Source: Pseudomonadota bacterium
Lineage (GTDB): Bacteria; Pseudomonadota; Gammaproteobacteria; Steroidobacterales; Steroidobacteraceae
Direction: 5' to 3'
NCBI GenBank assembly: GCA_018241525.1
Contig: JAFEDR010000009.1
Span: forward strand, 1,210,943-1,274,942
DNA: 64,000 nucleotides
Part shown: piece by piece, positions 41,293 to 49,156 of the stretch
Layout of the letters: the number at the start of each line of letters is the position of its first letter
Numbering within the stretch: position 1 is the stretch's first letter
Program-made: the position numbers and the translations under genes
The notes under the pieces: generated by a model
Told to the model about the DNA's origin: nothing
The model's input: the letters and a program-made list of their open reading frames with translations, nothing else
Database searches by the model: none

Positions 41293-42303
41293 ACGATCTC
41301 CCTTCGTACATTTTGCTACGTGCTTTGGTGTCAGGAGTTGGCGCGGCGGGATTTTGGTCCAGCGCCGACCTAATTCCGGTCGCTTCCTCTGTTCGCCGCC
41401 GCCCTCGATCGGATTGATTGGTTCGTCGTAGCGCTACCAGCAAGTATTCGCCGTTTGGACTGCAACTGCCATGCGTAGTGCGGGGGGCATCGTGCGCAGG
41501 CTAGCCAGCTGTTGTGCTTCTATCTGTCGTGAGTCTCAAAGTTTGCTCACACATAGACCGAATTCGAGAGTCGATGCACGACTTCTGCTCGAAGCGCCGA
41601 CTAGCGCAGATCACGCAATTTGGCATCTGCGGCGCAATCATGTGTGCGTGCGGACCCTTTGCATCGTGGATCAGATAGTGGGCGGCCCTCCATATTCTTG
41701 GCAGTCGAAGAGCTTTGCCGCAGCGCAGCACACGTCGAATTCGGAGGGCATATAGGCGAAGGAGCGATAGCTTCGCCCTGGGCCATCTCTCGGCCGCGCG
41801 AGGGACGGCTTACATCGTGGCGTTCCGAATGATCTCGCCTTGAGGTCTAACGGCACTTGCTAGACGCGTCGGAATTGGGAGGTGCAGATCACATTCACGG
41901 TCCATTTCTTCCCGACAGACTCTTGCCGATCGCAGACCTGATTTCCTGCGCGCATTCCCAAGCAATCCAGTCGTACTTCGTGCAAATGAAGGACTGCTAT
42001 AGAGGGCTGCGCCGCCCGGCCGAGTTACGGGCTTGGGCGGCGACTCTATAGTTCTTATTTGGGGAGGGACGCAGTTCCGGGCCGCGGCCTGATTCAATTG
42101 CCTGCTCATGATCAGCGCACCGCGCACGGGAAGTTGCGGGCATCGGCCTTATCCGAATATGAGTACGTTGCGTCCCACGATGCCGTGCCCATTCAAACCC
42201 TCTCGATCACTGAATCTCTTGTCCCCCGTCGCCCCGTCCATGCCAATCGATTTCATGTACGAATGCTGTACTCTGACGCTGGCACGGCGTTGGGGGAGTC
42301 GCG
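41293..42303. other. 1-kb lower-GC region upstream of the first TIR gene
   Basis: Only short overlapping frames occur here and none looks like a gene. Base composition is close to balanced, unlike the rest of the window. It holds an unusual long inverted repeat (41997-42051) and must include the promoters of the divergent genes at 41292 and 42304, but clear -35/-10 boxes were not found. Confidence 0.5.
41997..42051. repeat. 55-base two-part inverted repeat
   Basis: CTATAGAG (41997-42004) and CTCTATAG (42044-42051) are perfect outer arms. CGCCGCCC (42010-42017) and GGGCGGCG (42035-42042) are perfect inner arms, and GGCC/GGCT can extend the stem with one bulge. GTTCTTATTT follows, so it could end transcription on the plus strand. 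Alternatively it is a REP-like or mobile-element hairpin. No second copy was noticed. Confidence 0.5.
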
Positions 42304-44313
42304 GTGGCGGCCGGTTCCAAGGCAGTCTTCCTGAGTTACGCGTCCGAGGACACGGACGCGGCTCAGCGCATCGCAGACGCCTTGCGCGCCGCCGCCATCG
42401 AAGTCTGGTTCGACAGGTCAGAGCTTCGCGGCGGCGACGCGTGGGACCAGACCATTCGCCAGCGGATCCGCGAATGCTGCCTGTTCGTGCCGATCATCTC
42501 GGCCAACTCGGAGGCCCGCCTGGAGGGCTACTTCCGGCGCGAGTGGAAGCTCGCGTGCGATCGGATGGACGACATGGCGAGCCGGGTCGCCTTCCTTGTG
42601 CCGGTCGTGCTTGACCTCACGCCGGTGGCCTCGGCTGAGGTGCCAGAGCGATTCCGCCAGGTTCAGTGGACGCCGCTCACCGCCGGAACGAGCCCCGCGG
42701 CGCTCGTCGAACGCATCGCGGCACTGCTCCATCCGCCTGGCGCGCCGCTGATCTCGCCCTCGAACTCGCCATCGAGCACGGCCGAGCCATTGGCGGGCGC
42801 GGCACCCGCGACGTCCCAGCGCGCGGCCCCCGCCCGCGGGCACCGATCGGCGATCGCGGTCGGTAGTGTGCTGGTGGTGCTGGTCGCCGCCTGGTTCGCC
42901 TGGAAATATGCGCCCGCATCGGCCACGCGCATTGCTGCCGCTACGCAGGTCAGCGGCAAGTCGATCGCGGTGCTGCCATTCGCGGATCTCAGCGAACGAC
43001 ACGACCAGGGCTATTTCGCCGACGGCATCTCCGAGGAGATCATCAATCTGCTCGCCAGGATCCCGGACCTGAAGGTCATCGGGCGGACGTCGTCGTTCCA
43101 GTTCAGGGACCGGTCCGAGGACCTGAGACACATTGGCAGCACGTTGGGCGTCGCGTACCTCGTCGAGGGCAGCGTGCGCCGGTCCGGATCCCACGTCAGG
43201 ACCAGTGTGCAGCTGATCGATGCCCGCGATGGCGTTCCCCAGTGGTCGGAGACCTACGATCGCGAGGGAAACGACGCCTTGCTCGTGCAGGACGAAATCA
43301 CGGCGAGCCTCGTGCGCGCGCTGCAGCTCGAGGTGACCGCCACCAGGGCCGGGGATTCCGAAGTGTCGCGCGGCCATGGCGAGGCGCACGACGCCTACCT
43401 GCGCGGCCTGCACGCCTTCAACCGCTTCGACGAATCCGGCTTCGAGGAGGCGGCCGCGGACTTCAGGCGCGCCATTGAACTCGATCCGAAGTTCCTGGCC
43501 GCCGCCGAGCAGCTGGCGCGCACGTACTGCGACCAGCCGTCCTGGGGGTACGTGCCGCCCGTCATCGGCTATCCCAAGGCGCGCGAGGCGGCGGAACAGG
43601 TGCTGCGACTGGACCCCGACTCGCCCGTCGGGCACACGGTGCTCGCCTGCGTACACCTCTGGTTTGACTGGGACTGGGCCGCTGCGGAGCGCGAATCGGC
43701 GCTCGCGACAAGAAAGGCACCACGGGACGCGTTCACGCTCGTGATGGCGTCCAGTGAACGCGAAGCGGTCGGGAAGTGGAGCCAGGCCGTGCAATTTTGC
43801 GAGGCTGCCAAGGCGGTCGATCCGCTGACGGCACCGATCTTCCAGAACTTGTCGCACATCTATTTGCGCTGGGGTCGCCGCGCGGATGCCGAGAGCAATG
43901 CCCGCCGGGTGCTCCAGATCAGCCCCACGTACGGAAGTGGCCACCTTGACCTCGCCCGCGTCTTGCTGCTCGAAGGCAAGACCGAGGAGGCCCTCGCGGA
44001 GCTTCAGCGCGAGCCCGTCGAGGTGTTCCGGCTGAGCGGGCTCGCGCTTGCCTATCACGCGGCGCATCGTGACTCGGATGCCCGTGCTGCGCTCGATCGG
44101 CTTGTCGCGGAGTACGCCGATCAGGCCGCCGTGCCGATCGCCGAGGTCTACGCCTATAGCGGCCGGCGCGACGAGGCCATCCGCTGGCTCGAGCGCGCCT
44201 ATGACACCAAGGATTTCGGGATCTGGGAGATCAAGAGCGACCCGTTCTTGGCGAGCCTCGAGTCGGATGGCCGCTACAAGGCGTTCCTGCGAAAGCTCCA
44301 CATGCCGGAGTAG
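42304..44313 (+). CDS. TIR-TM-TolB-TPR protein, copy 1
   Basis: This 669-residue protein has a cytoplasmic TIR domain (about residues 4-125: AVFLSYASEDTDAA, EVWFDRSELRGGDAWD, GYFRREWKLA), one membrane helix (181-201), a TolB/FlgO-like domain (219-344: KSIAVLPFADLSERHDQGYF, VIGRTSSFQFRDR, YLVEGSVRRSG) and tetratricopeptide repeats (about 360-660). E80 in RREWK is at the usual position of the catalytic glutamate of NAD-cleaving TIR domains. The start is GTG; translation from there begins three residues before the TIR fold. The TolB-TPR half is the periplasmic part known from CadC-like regulators and class III cyclases, so this looks like a receptor with a TIR output. A close paralog is at 61893. 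Confidence 0.88.
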   Translation: MAAGSKAVFLSYASEDTDAAQRIADALRAAAIEVWFDRSELRGGDAWDQTIRQRIRECCLFVPIISANSEARLEGYFRREWKLACDRMDDMASRVAFLVPVVLDLTPVASAEVPERFRQVQWTPLTAGTSPAALVERIAALLHPPGAPLISPSNSPSSTAEPLAGAAPATSQRAAPARGHRSAIAVGSVLVVLVAAWFAWKYAPASATRIAAATQVSGKSIAVLPFADLSERHDQGYFADGISEEIINLLARIPDLKVIGRTSSFQFRDRSEDLRHIGSTLGVAYLVEGSVRRSGSHVRTSVQLIDARDGVPQWSETYDREGNDALLVQDEITASLVRALQLEVTATRAGDSEVSRGHGEAHDAYLRGLHAFNRFDESGFEEAAADFRRAIELDPKFLAAAEQLARTYCDQPSWGYVPPVIGYPKAREAAEQVLRLDPDSPVGHTVLACVHLWFDWDWAAAERESALATRKAPRDAFTLVMASSEREAVGKWSQAVQFCEAAKAVDPLTAPIFQNLSHIYLRWGRRADAESNARRVLQISPTYGSGHLDLARVLLLEGKTEEALAELQREPVEVFRLSGLALAYHAAHRDSDARAALDRLVAEYADQAAVPIAEVYAYSGRRDEAIRWLERAYDTKDFGIWEIKSDPFLASLESDGRYKAFLRKLHMPE

Positions 44314-44382
44314 CTTGCCGCCGCCGACGTCCGGATTCCCCGGCGAGCGCTGCGCCTGGCGAGCTGTTACGGACTCGAGCGT

Positions 44383-44409
44383 CACCGCGGCCCGGGCGGT
44401 CCCGCGGTG
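44383..44409. terminator. bidirectional GC-rich hairpin
   Basis: CACCGCGG (44383-44390) and CCGCGGTG (44402-44409) form a perfect 8-bp stem with an 11-base loop, in the gap between the convergent TIR gene and ABC permease gene. There is no T-run. Confidence 0.5.
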
Positions 44410-44417
44410 GACGCGCT

Positions 44418-45371
44418 TCAGAGATAGCGCGACACGCGCAGGCGCTCGGCGAGGAGTCCGCGCGGGCGCCACAGCAGGCCGAGCGCGAGCAGCGCGCCGA
44501 CGACGACGATCCGCAGCGGCGCGAGCTGCGCCTGCGCGCCCGCCGGCACGAAGAACGCGAGCAGCAAGTCGGTCGCGCTCCACAGCGCCGTCACCAGCAC
44601 CGCACCGAGCACGGCGCCCTGGCGGCGGCCGGCGCCGCCGAGCACCAGCATCGCCCACACCTGAAACGTGAGGGTCGGCGGGAAGTGCTCGGGAGCGATG
44701 AAGCCGAGCGTGTGCGCCTTGAGCGCGCCGCCGAGGCCCATCAGCGCGCCGCCGAGCGCGAAGGCCTCGAGCCGGAACCGCACCGGCGACTTGCCGAGCG
44801 AGGCGGCGGCGCGCTCGTCGTCGCGCACGGCGCGCAGCGTTCGTCCCCAAGGCCCGTCGACGAGCCGGCCGATCCCGACATAGAGCACGAGCGCGATGAA
44901 GCCGACCCAGGCGAACGAGGCGAGCGCGAAGGCGAGCGGCCGGTCCGCGAGACCGGCGAAAGGCCGCGGGATGAAGGCGAGGCCGAGCGGGCCGCCGGTG
45001 AGCGGCGTAAGGTTGCGTAGCAGGAGCTCGAGCACGACCGCGGCGCCGAAGGTCGCGATCGCGAGGTAGTCACCCCGCAACCGGCGGGCGAGGCTGCCGA
45101 CCGCGACCGAGAGTGCGCCCGCCGTGACGCTGCCGGCGGCGAGCCCCGCGATCACCGGCAGCCCGGGACCCGCCAGGTGTCCCGCAGCGGGTTCGGCTGT
45201 GAGCAGCGCGCTCGCATAGGCACCGACCGCGACGAAGCCCGCGACGCCGGCGTTGAAGAGCCCGGCGCGGCCCCACTGCAGCTCGAGGCTGAGGCAGATG
45301 ACGACGTTGATCGCGGCGAGCACGCCGAACGAGGCGGCGTAGGCCAGGAGCCCGGCGAGGTCGATCGTCAT
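44418..45371 (-). CDS. livM: branched-chain-type ABC importer permease, LivM-like
   Basis: This 317-residue membrane protein of the LivM group has eight or nine hydrophobic segments. NVVICLSLELQWGRAGLFNAG, RRLRGDYLAIATFGAAVVLE and GRTLRAVRDDERAAASLGK are hallmark stretches; the last is the coupling loop that touches the ATPases. ATG 45371 lies in an ATGA overlap with the LivH-like gene. It is the last gene of the livG-livF-livH-livM series, transcribed away from the binding-protein gene. Family members carry branched-chain amino acids, but also amides, urea or aromatic acids, so the cargo is open. Confidence 0.9.
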   Translation of the reverse strand: MTIDLAGLLAYAASFGVLAAINVVICLSLELQWGRAGLFNAGVAGFVAVGAYASALLTAEPAAGHLAGPGLPVIAGLAAGSVTAGALSVAVGSLARRLRGDYLAIATFGAAVVLELLLRNLTPLTGGPLGLAFIPRPFAGLADRPLAFALASFAWVGFIALVLYVGIGRLVDGPWGRTLRAVRDDERAAASLGKSPVRFRLEAFALGGALMGLGGALKAHTLGFIAPEHFPPTLTFQVWAMLVLGGAGRRQGAVLGAVLVTALWSATDLLLAFFVPAGAQAQLAPLRIVVVGALLALGLLWRPRGLLAERLRVSRYL

Positions 45372-46273
45372 GCCGGGCGCCCGAAGAGGCCGCCGGGCCG
45401 GAGGCCGAGGACCGCCACGAAGATGACGAACGCGGTCGCGCCACGCCATTCGCTGCCGGCCGTCGCGACCGCCCACGACTCGGCGAGCCCGACGAGCAGC
45501 CCACCGACGAGCGCTCCGGGCAGGCTGCCGAGCCCGCCGAGGACCGCGGCCGTGAAGAACGGCAACAGGAGTTCCGCGCCCATCGCCGGCCGCACCTGGC
45601 CGAGCACGCCGATCGCGACCCCGGTGACCCCGGCGAGCAGCCCGACGACGATCCAGCTCGCCATCGCCATCCGCCCGACGTCGATGCCGGTCACGGCGGC
45701 CAGCGCCGGGTTCTCGGCGGCCGCGCGCATGCTGCGGCCAAGGCGCGAGTGGCCAAGCACGAGGTGGACCGCGAGCAGCAGCGCGAGCGCGGTCGCGGCG
45801 ACGAGCAGCTGGTCCGGGGTTGCCCGCACCCCGCCCCGCTCGATCGCGATCGAGAGCTCCTCGGAGTAGTACCGCGGGCTGCTCGTGAACGCCGACTCGA
45901 GCAGCGCGCGCAGCGCCATCGAGACGCCGAAGCTCGCCATCACGGCGCTGATGCCGGCGGCGCGAGCGCGGAGGCGCCGGTAGACGAAGCGCTCGAGGAG
46001 GAGCGCAAGCGCGGCGACCCCCGCGCCCGCCACGAGCGTCCCTACGAGGAGCGCGCCGCTCACCGTCGTCGGTCCGAGCGCCGCGCCGAGTGCGGGCACC
46101 GCGCCGCCGAGGAGGCCGACGGTCGCGAGCGCGAGATAGCCGCCGGCCGCGACCAGCTCGCCATGGGCGAAGTGTCCGAAGCGCAGGTTCGCGTAGGTGA
46201 GCGTGACGCCGCCTGCGCCGAGCGCGAGCACGCTGCCCTGGATCGCCCCATCGATGAGCCACTGGACACTCAT
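45368..46273 (-). CDS. livH: branched-chain-type ABC importer permease, LivH-like
   Basis: This 301-residue membrane protein is the LivH partner. LIDGAIQGSVLALGAGGVTL, TYANLRFGHFAHGELVAAGG and GRSMRAAAENPALAAVTGI are the usual family segments, and GLGSLPGALVGGLLVGLAES closes the domain. ATG 46273 gives the normal LivH start; a longer frame would read into the ATPase gene. It overlaps both neighbours by four bases, so translation of the four import genes is coupled. It should form the heterodimeric channel with the LivM-like protein. Confidence 0.9.
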   Translation of the reverse strand: MSVQWLIDGAIQGSVLALGAGGVTLTYANLRFGHFAHGELVAAGGYLALATVGLLGGAVPALGAALGPTTVSGALLVGTLVAGAGVAALALLLERFVYRRLRARAAGISAVMASFGVSMALRALLESAFTSSPRYYSEELSIAIERGGVRATPDQLLVAATALALLLAVHLVLGHSRLGRSMRAAAENPALAAVTGIDVGRMAMASWIVVGLLAGVTGVAIGVLGQVRPAMGAELLLPFFTAAVLGGLGSLPGALVGGLLVGLAESWAVATAGSEWRGATAFVIFVAVLGLRPGGLFGRPA

Positions 46274-46998
46274 GCCGGGGCCCCGGGCCGCGGCACGCCG
46301 AGGTAGTGGGCCGCGAAGGCGGGATCGGCCGCGAGGCTTGCCGGCGAGCCCGCGAGGCGGCACTCGCCCGCGACCAGCAGCTCGACCCGGTCGGCGACGG
46401 CGAACGCCGCGCGCACGTTCTGCTCGACGAGCACCACCGCGAGGCCCTCGGCGGCGAGCGCGCGCAGCGTCGCAAGCAGCCGCTCGACCACCGGCGGTGC
46501 GAGCCCGGCCGAGGGCTCGTCGAGGAGCAGCACCCGCGGCTGCGCGATGAGTGCGCGGGCGACCGCGAGGCGCTGGCGCTCACCGCCCGACAGCACGCCC
46601 GCCGGCCGGCCGAGCAGCGGCGCGAGCTCGGGGAAGGCGCCGAGCGCGACCTCGATCCCGGCCGCGGCCGGCCGGCCGGCGCACTCGGCGACCAGCACCA
46701 GGTTCTCGCGCACCGAGAGCGCGGCGAACACGTTCTCGGTCTGCGGCACGAAGCCGAGGCCCAGGCGGGCCCGCCGGTAGGCGGGAAGTTTGCCGAGGTC
46801 CTGGCCCGCGACGCGGATCTCGCCGGCGCTCGCGGGCACGACGCCCGCGATCGCCCGCACGAGCGTCGACTTGCCGGCACCGTTCGGGCCGATCACGGCG
46901 ACGAACTCGCCTGCGCGCACGACGAGGTCGACGCCGCGCACGGCCGGTGCGCCGGACTCGTAGCCAGCGACGAGGCCGCGGACCTCGAGCGCCGTCAC
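46270..46998 (-). CDS. livF: branched-chain-type ABC importer ATPase, LivF-like
   Basis: This 242-residue ATPase has Walker A GPNGAGKSTLVRAI, the signature LSGGERQRLAVARALI, Walker B RVLLLDEPSAGLAP and the VEQNVRAAFAVADR switch typical of LivF. ARLGLGFVPQTENVFAALSV is also characteristic. It overlaps the LivG-like gene before it and the LivH-like gene after it by four bases each. It should pair with the LivG-like ATPase to power import. Confidence 0.92.
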   Translation of the reverse strand: MTALEVRGLVAGYESGAPAVRGVDLVVRAGEFVAVIGPNGAGKSTLVRAIAGVVPASAGEIRVAGQDLGKLPAYRRARLGLGFVPQTENVFAALSVRENLVLVAECAGRPAAAGIEVALGAFPELAPLLGRPAGVLSGGERQRLAVARALIAQPRVLLLDEPSAGLAPPVVERLLATLRALAAEGLAVVLVEQNVRAAFAVADRVELLVAGECRLAGSPASLAADPAFAAHYLGVPRPGAPA

Positions 46999-47789
46999 GC
47001 GGTACGACCCAGGTAGGCCGCGGCGAGCCGCGGGTCGGCGAGCACCTCGGCCGGCGGGCCCTCGCAGGCAATGCGGCCGGCGGCCATCGCGATCACCCGG
47101 GTGCAGCGTGCCGCCACGAGCCCGAGCTGGTGCTCGACGAAGAGCACCGCGCGGCCGTCGGCGGCAAGGGCGGTGAGCCGCTCGCCGAGGCGCTCGGCGG
47201 TCGCCGGGTGCACGCCGGCCATCGGCTCATCGAGCAGCAGGACGCGCGGCTCGGCCATCAAGAGCCGCGCGAGGTCGAGGAGCTTGCGCTGGCCGACTGA
47301 GAGATGCGCAGCGTTCGCATCGGCGTGCCCGTCGAGGCCGACGTCATCGAGGAGTTCGGCAGCCCGCGCCGCGAGGCGGCGTTCGGCGGCGCGCACGCGC
47401 GCCGGTGCGCAGAGGCTCGCGAGCACGCCCTCGCCCGCCTGTCCCGGCGCTGCGAGCATCACGTTCTCGAGCACGCTCAGCGAGCCGATCGGGCGCGGCA
47501 CCTGGAACGTTCGGCCCATCCCGCGGCCGAGCCGCGCCTCGGCGCCCTCGTGCTCGATGCGCGTGCCACCGAGGCGGATCTCGCCCGAGTCGGGTCGCCG
47601 GTCGCCGGCGAGCGCATCGAAGAGCGAGGACTTGCCGGCGCCGTTCGGGCCGACGAGCCCGACGACCTCGCCCGCGGCCACCGCGAGGCTCACGCCGTCG
47701 ACCGCGCACACGCCGCCGTAGCGGACCACGAGCCCGCGGGCCTCGAGCACCGGCGGCGGTCGGGGGTCGTGGTCGTCTTTCATCGTCAC
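46995..47789 (-). CDS. livG: branched-chain-type ABC importer ATPase, LivG-like
   Basis: This 264-residue ATPase has Walker A GPNGAGKSSLFDALAG, the LivG-type GMGRTFQVPRPIGSLSVLEN, signature LSVGQRKLLDLARLLM and Walker B RVLLLDEPMAGVHP. The signature has V instead of the usual S-G, which is common in LivG. The start may be GTG 47789 (AAGG five bases before) or ATG 47783; the product differs by two residues. It heads the minus-strand importer operon and is divergent from the binding-protein gene by 95 bases. Confidence 0.92.
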   Translation of the reverse strand: MTMKDDHDPRPPPVLEARGLVVRYGGVCAVDGVSLAVAAGEVVGLVGPNGAGKSSLFDALAGDRRPDSGEIRLGGTRIEHEGAEARLGRGMGRTFQVPRPIGSLSVLENVMLAAPGQAGEGVLASLCAPARVRAAERRLAARAAELLDDVGLDGHADANAAHLSVGQRKLLDLARLLMAEPRVLLLDEPMAGVHPATAERLGERLTALAADGRAVLFVEHQLGLVAARCTRVIAMAAGRIACEGPPAEVLADPRLAAAYLGRTA

Positions 47790-47884
47790 CGGAACCTTCG
47801 TAAGCTAGCGACAGTAGCGATCCCGCCACGGGCCAGCAAGCGACGCGGGCGGCGCGGGAGCGCGTCGACGCGAGGACTCGGGGC

Positions 47885-49156
47885 ATGCGGATGGGAGGGT
47901 GGATCGCGGCGGTGCTCGTGCTCGCCCCCGTGCTCGGTGCCTGGCCGAGCCCGGCGCGGGCGGAGTGCAGCGTGACGATCGGCGCCGTGCTCGAGCTCAC
48001 CGGCGCCGCGGGCGCCTACGGGCAGGCGGCGGCGAAGGCGGTCGAGCTCGCACTCGCAGACTTGAACGCCACGCGCGGGGGTGCCTGCCGGCTCGACCTC
48101 GATGCACGCGACTCGCAGAGCGATCCGACGGTCGCGGTCGATGCGGCGAACCAGCTGGTGCGGCTGCGGCACGTGCCGGTGCTGATCGGCGGCACGTCTT
48201 CGGCGACGACGCTGCCGATGCTGACCACCGTGACGGGGCCGGCGCACGTCGTGCAGATCTCCCCCGCCGCCTCCTCGCCGCGCCTCACCGAGCTCGGTCG
48301 CTCCGGGCGCAGCGGCAGGTTCTTCTACCGGACCGTGACCTCCGATGCGCTGCAGGGGGTCGCGGCGGCGGGCTTCGCGCGCGAGCGCGGCCTCGGGCGG
48401 ATCGCGATCATCCACGTGAACAACGACTTCGGCACCGAGCTCGCGCGCGAGTTCGCGCGCGCCTACCGGGCGCTTGGTGGGACGGTCGTCGCGACCACGC
48501 CCTACAACGAGCGCCAGGGGAGCTATGCGGCCGAGGTGACCCGCACGCTCGCCGCACAACCGGAATCCCTCTACCTCGTCTCGACGCCCGTCGATGGCGC
48601 GGCGATCGCCCGGGCCTGGATCGCGCAGGGCGGCACGCGGCGCCTCCTGCTCAACGACGGGATGAACAGCGCGGACTTCATCAAGGGCGTGGGCGCGCGC
48701 TACCTGGGCGAGGCCTGGGGCACGTCCTCGGGCACGGTGCGCTCACCGTCGGGCGACTACTTCGCGCGGGCGTTCCGCGAGCGCAGCGGGCTCGATCCCG
48801 GAAGTCCGGCGGCCGATCGCGCCTACGATGCCGCGGCGCTGGCCGGGCTCGCGCTCGCGGCCGCAAGCGATACGCGGGCGGAGTCGCTCGCCGCGGGCCT
48901 GCGCCGGGTGACCGACCCGAAGGGAACGACCGTGCACGCCGGCGCCGAGGAGTTCGGACGTGCGCGCGCGGTGCTCGCGCGCGGCGGTACGGTCCGCTAC
49001 GAGGGCGTGATCGGTCCGGTGGTGTTCGACCGCAACGGCGACATCACCGGCCCGTTCCGGCTCTGGCGCATCGCCGGCGGCGCGGTCGAGGTGGTGGGCG
49101 AGACGTCGCCCGAGGCCGTCGCCGCGCTCATCGGCCGGATCGGGGTGGCGCCGTGA
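47885..49156 (+). CDS. ABC importer substrate-binding protein (Leu/Ile/Val-binding type)
   Basis: This 423-residue periplasmic protein has a signal peptide (AAVLVLAPVLGAWPSPARAE) and the two-lobe fold of the LivJ/amide-binding family. VTIGAVLELTGAAGAYGQAA, VPVLIGGTSSATTLPML, RIAIIHVNNDFGTELAREF and VVFDRNGDITGPFRLWR are family landmarks. It is divergent from the livG-livM-like genes and is surely their receptor. It overlaps the aldo/keto reductase-Rid gene by four bases (GTGA), which links the imported compound to that enzyme. The ligand is unknown. Confidence 0.9.
   Translation: MRMGGWIAAVLVLAPVLGAWPSPARAECSVTIGAVLELTGAAGAYGQAAAKAVELALADLNATRGGACRLDLDARDSQSDPTVAVDAANQLVRLRHVPVLIGGTSSATTLPMLTTVTGPAHVVQISPAASSPRLTELGRSGRSGRFFYRTVTSDALQGVAAAGFARERGLGRIAIIHVNNDFGTELAREFARAYRALGGTVVATTPYNERQGSYAAEVTRTLAAQPESLYLVSTPVDGAAIARAWIAQGGTRRLLLNDGMNSADFIKGVGARYLGEAWGTSSGTVRSPSGDYFARAFRERSGLDPGSPAADRAYDAAALAGLALAAASDTRAESLAAGLRRVTDPKGTTVHAGAEEFGRARAVLARGGTVRYEGVIGPVVFDRNGDITGPFRLWRIAGGAVEVVGETSPEAVAALIGRIGVAP

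Noticed and set aside
41997..42051. Integron attC site
   Set aside because: The ends lack the RYYYAAC and GTTRRRY boxes, and no integrase or cassette genes are present.
41810..42127. A 105-codon minus-strand frame in the low-GC region
   Set aside because: Part of it runs through the hairpin at 41997-42051, there is no ribosome site and no recognisable fold.
42059..42334. Short plus-strand frame overlapping the start of the first TIR gene
   Set aside because: It overlaps the TIR coding region in another frame and has no domain or ribosome site.
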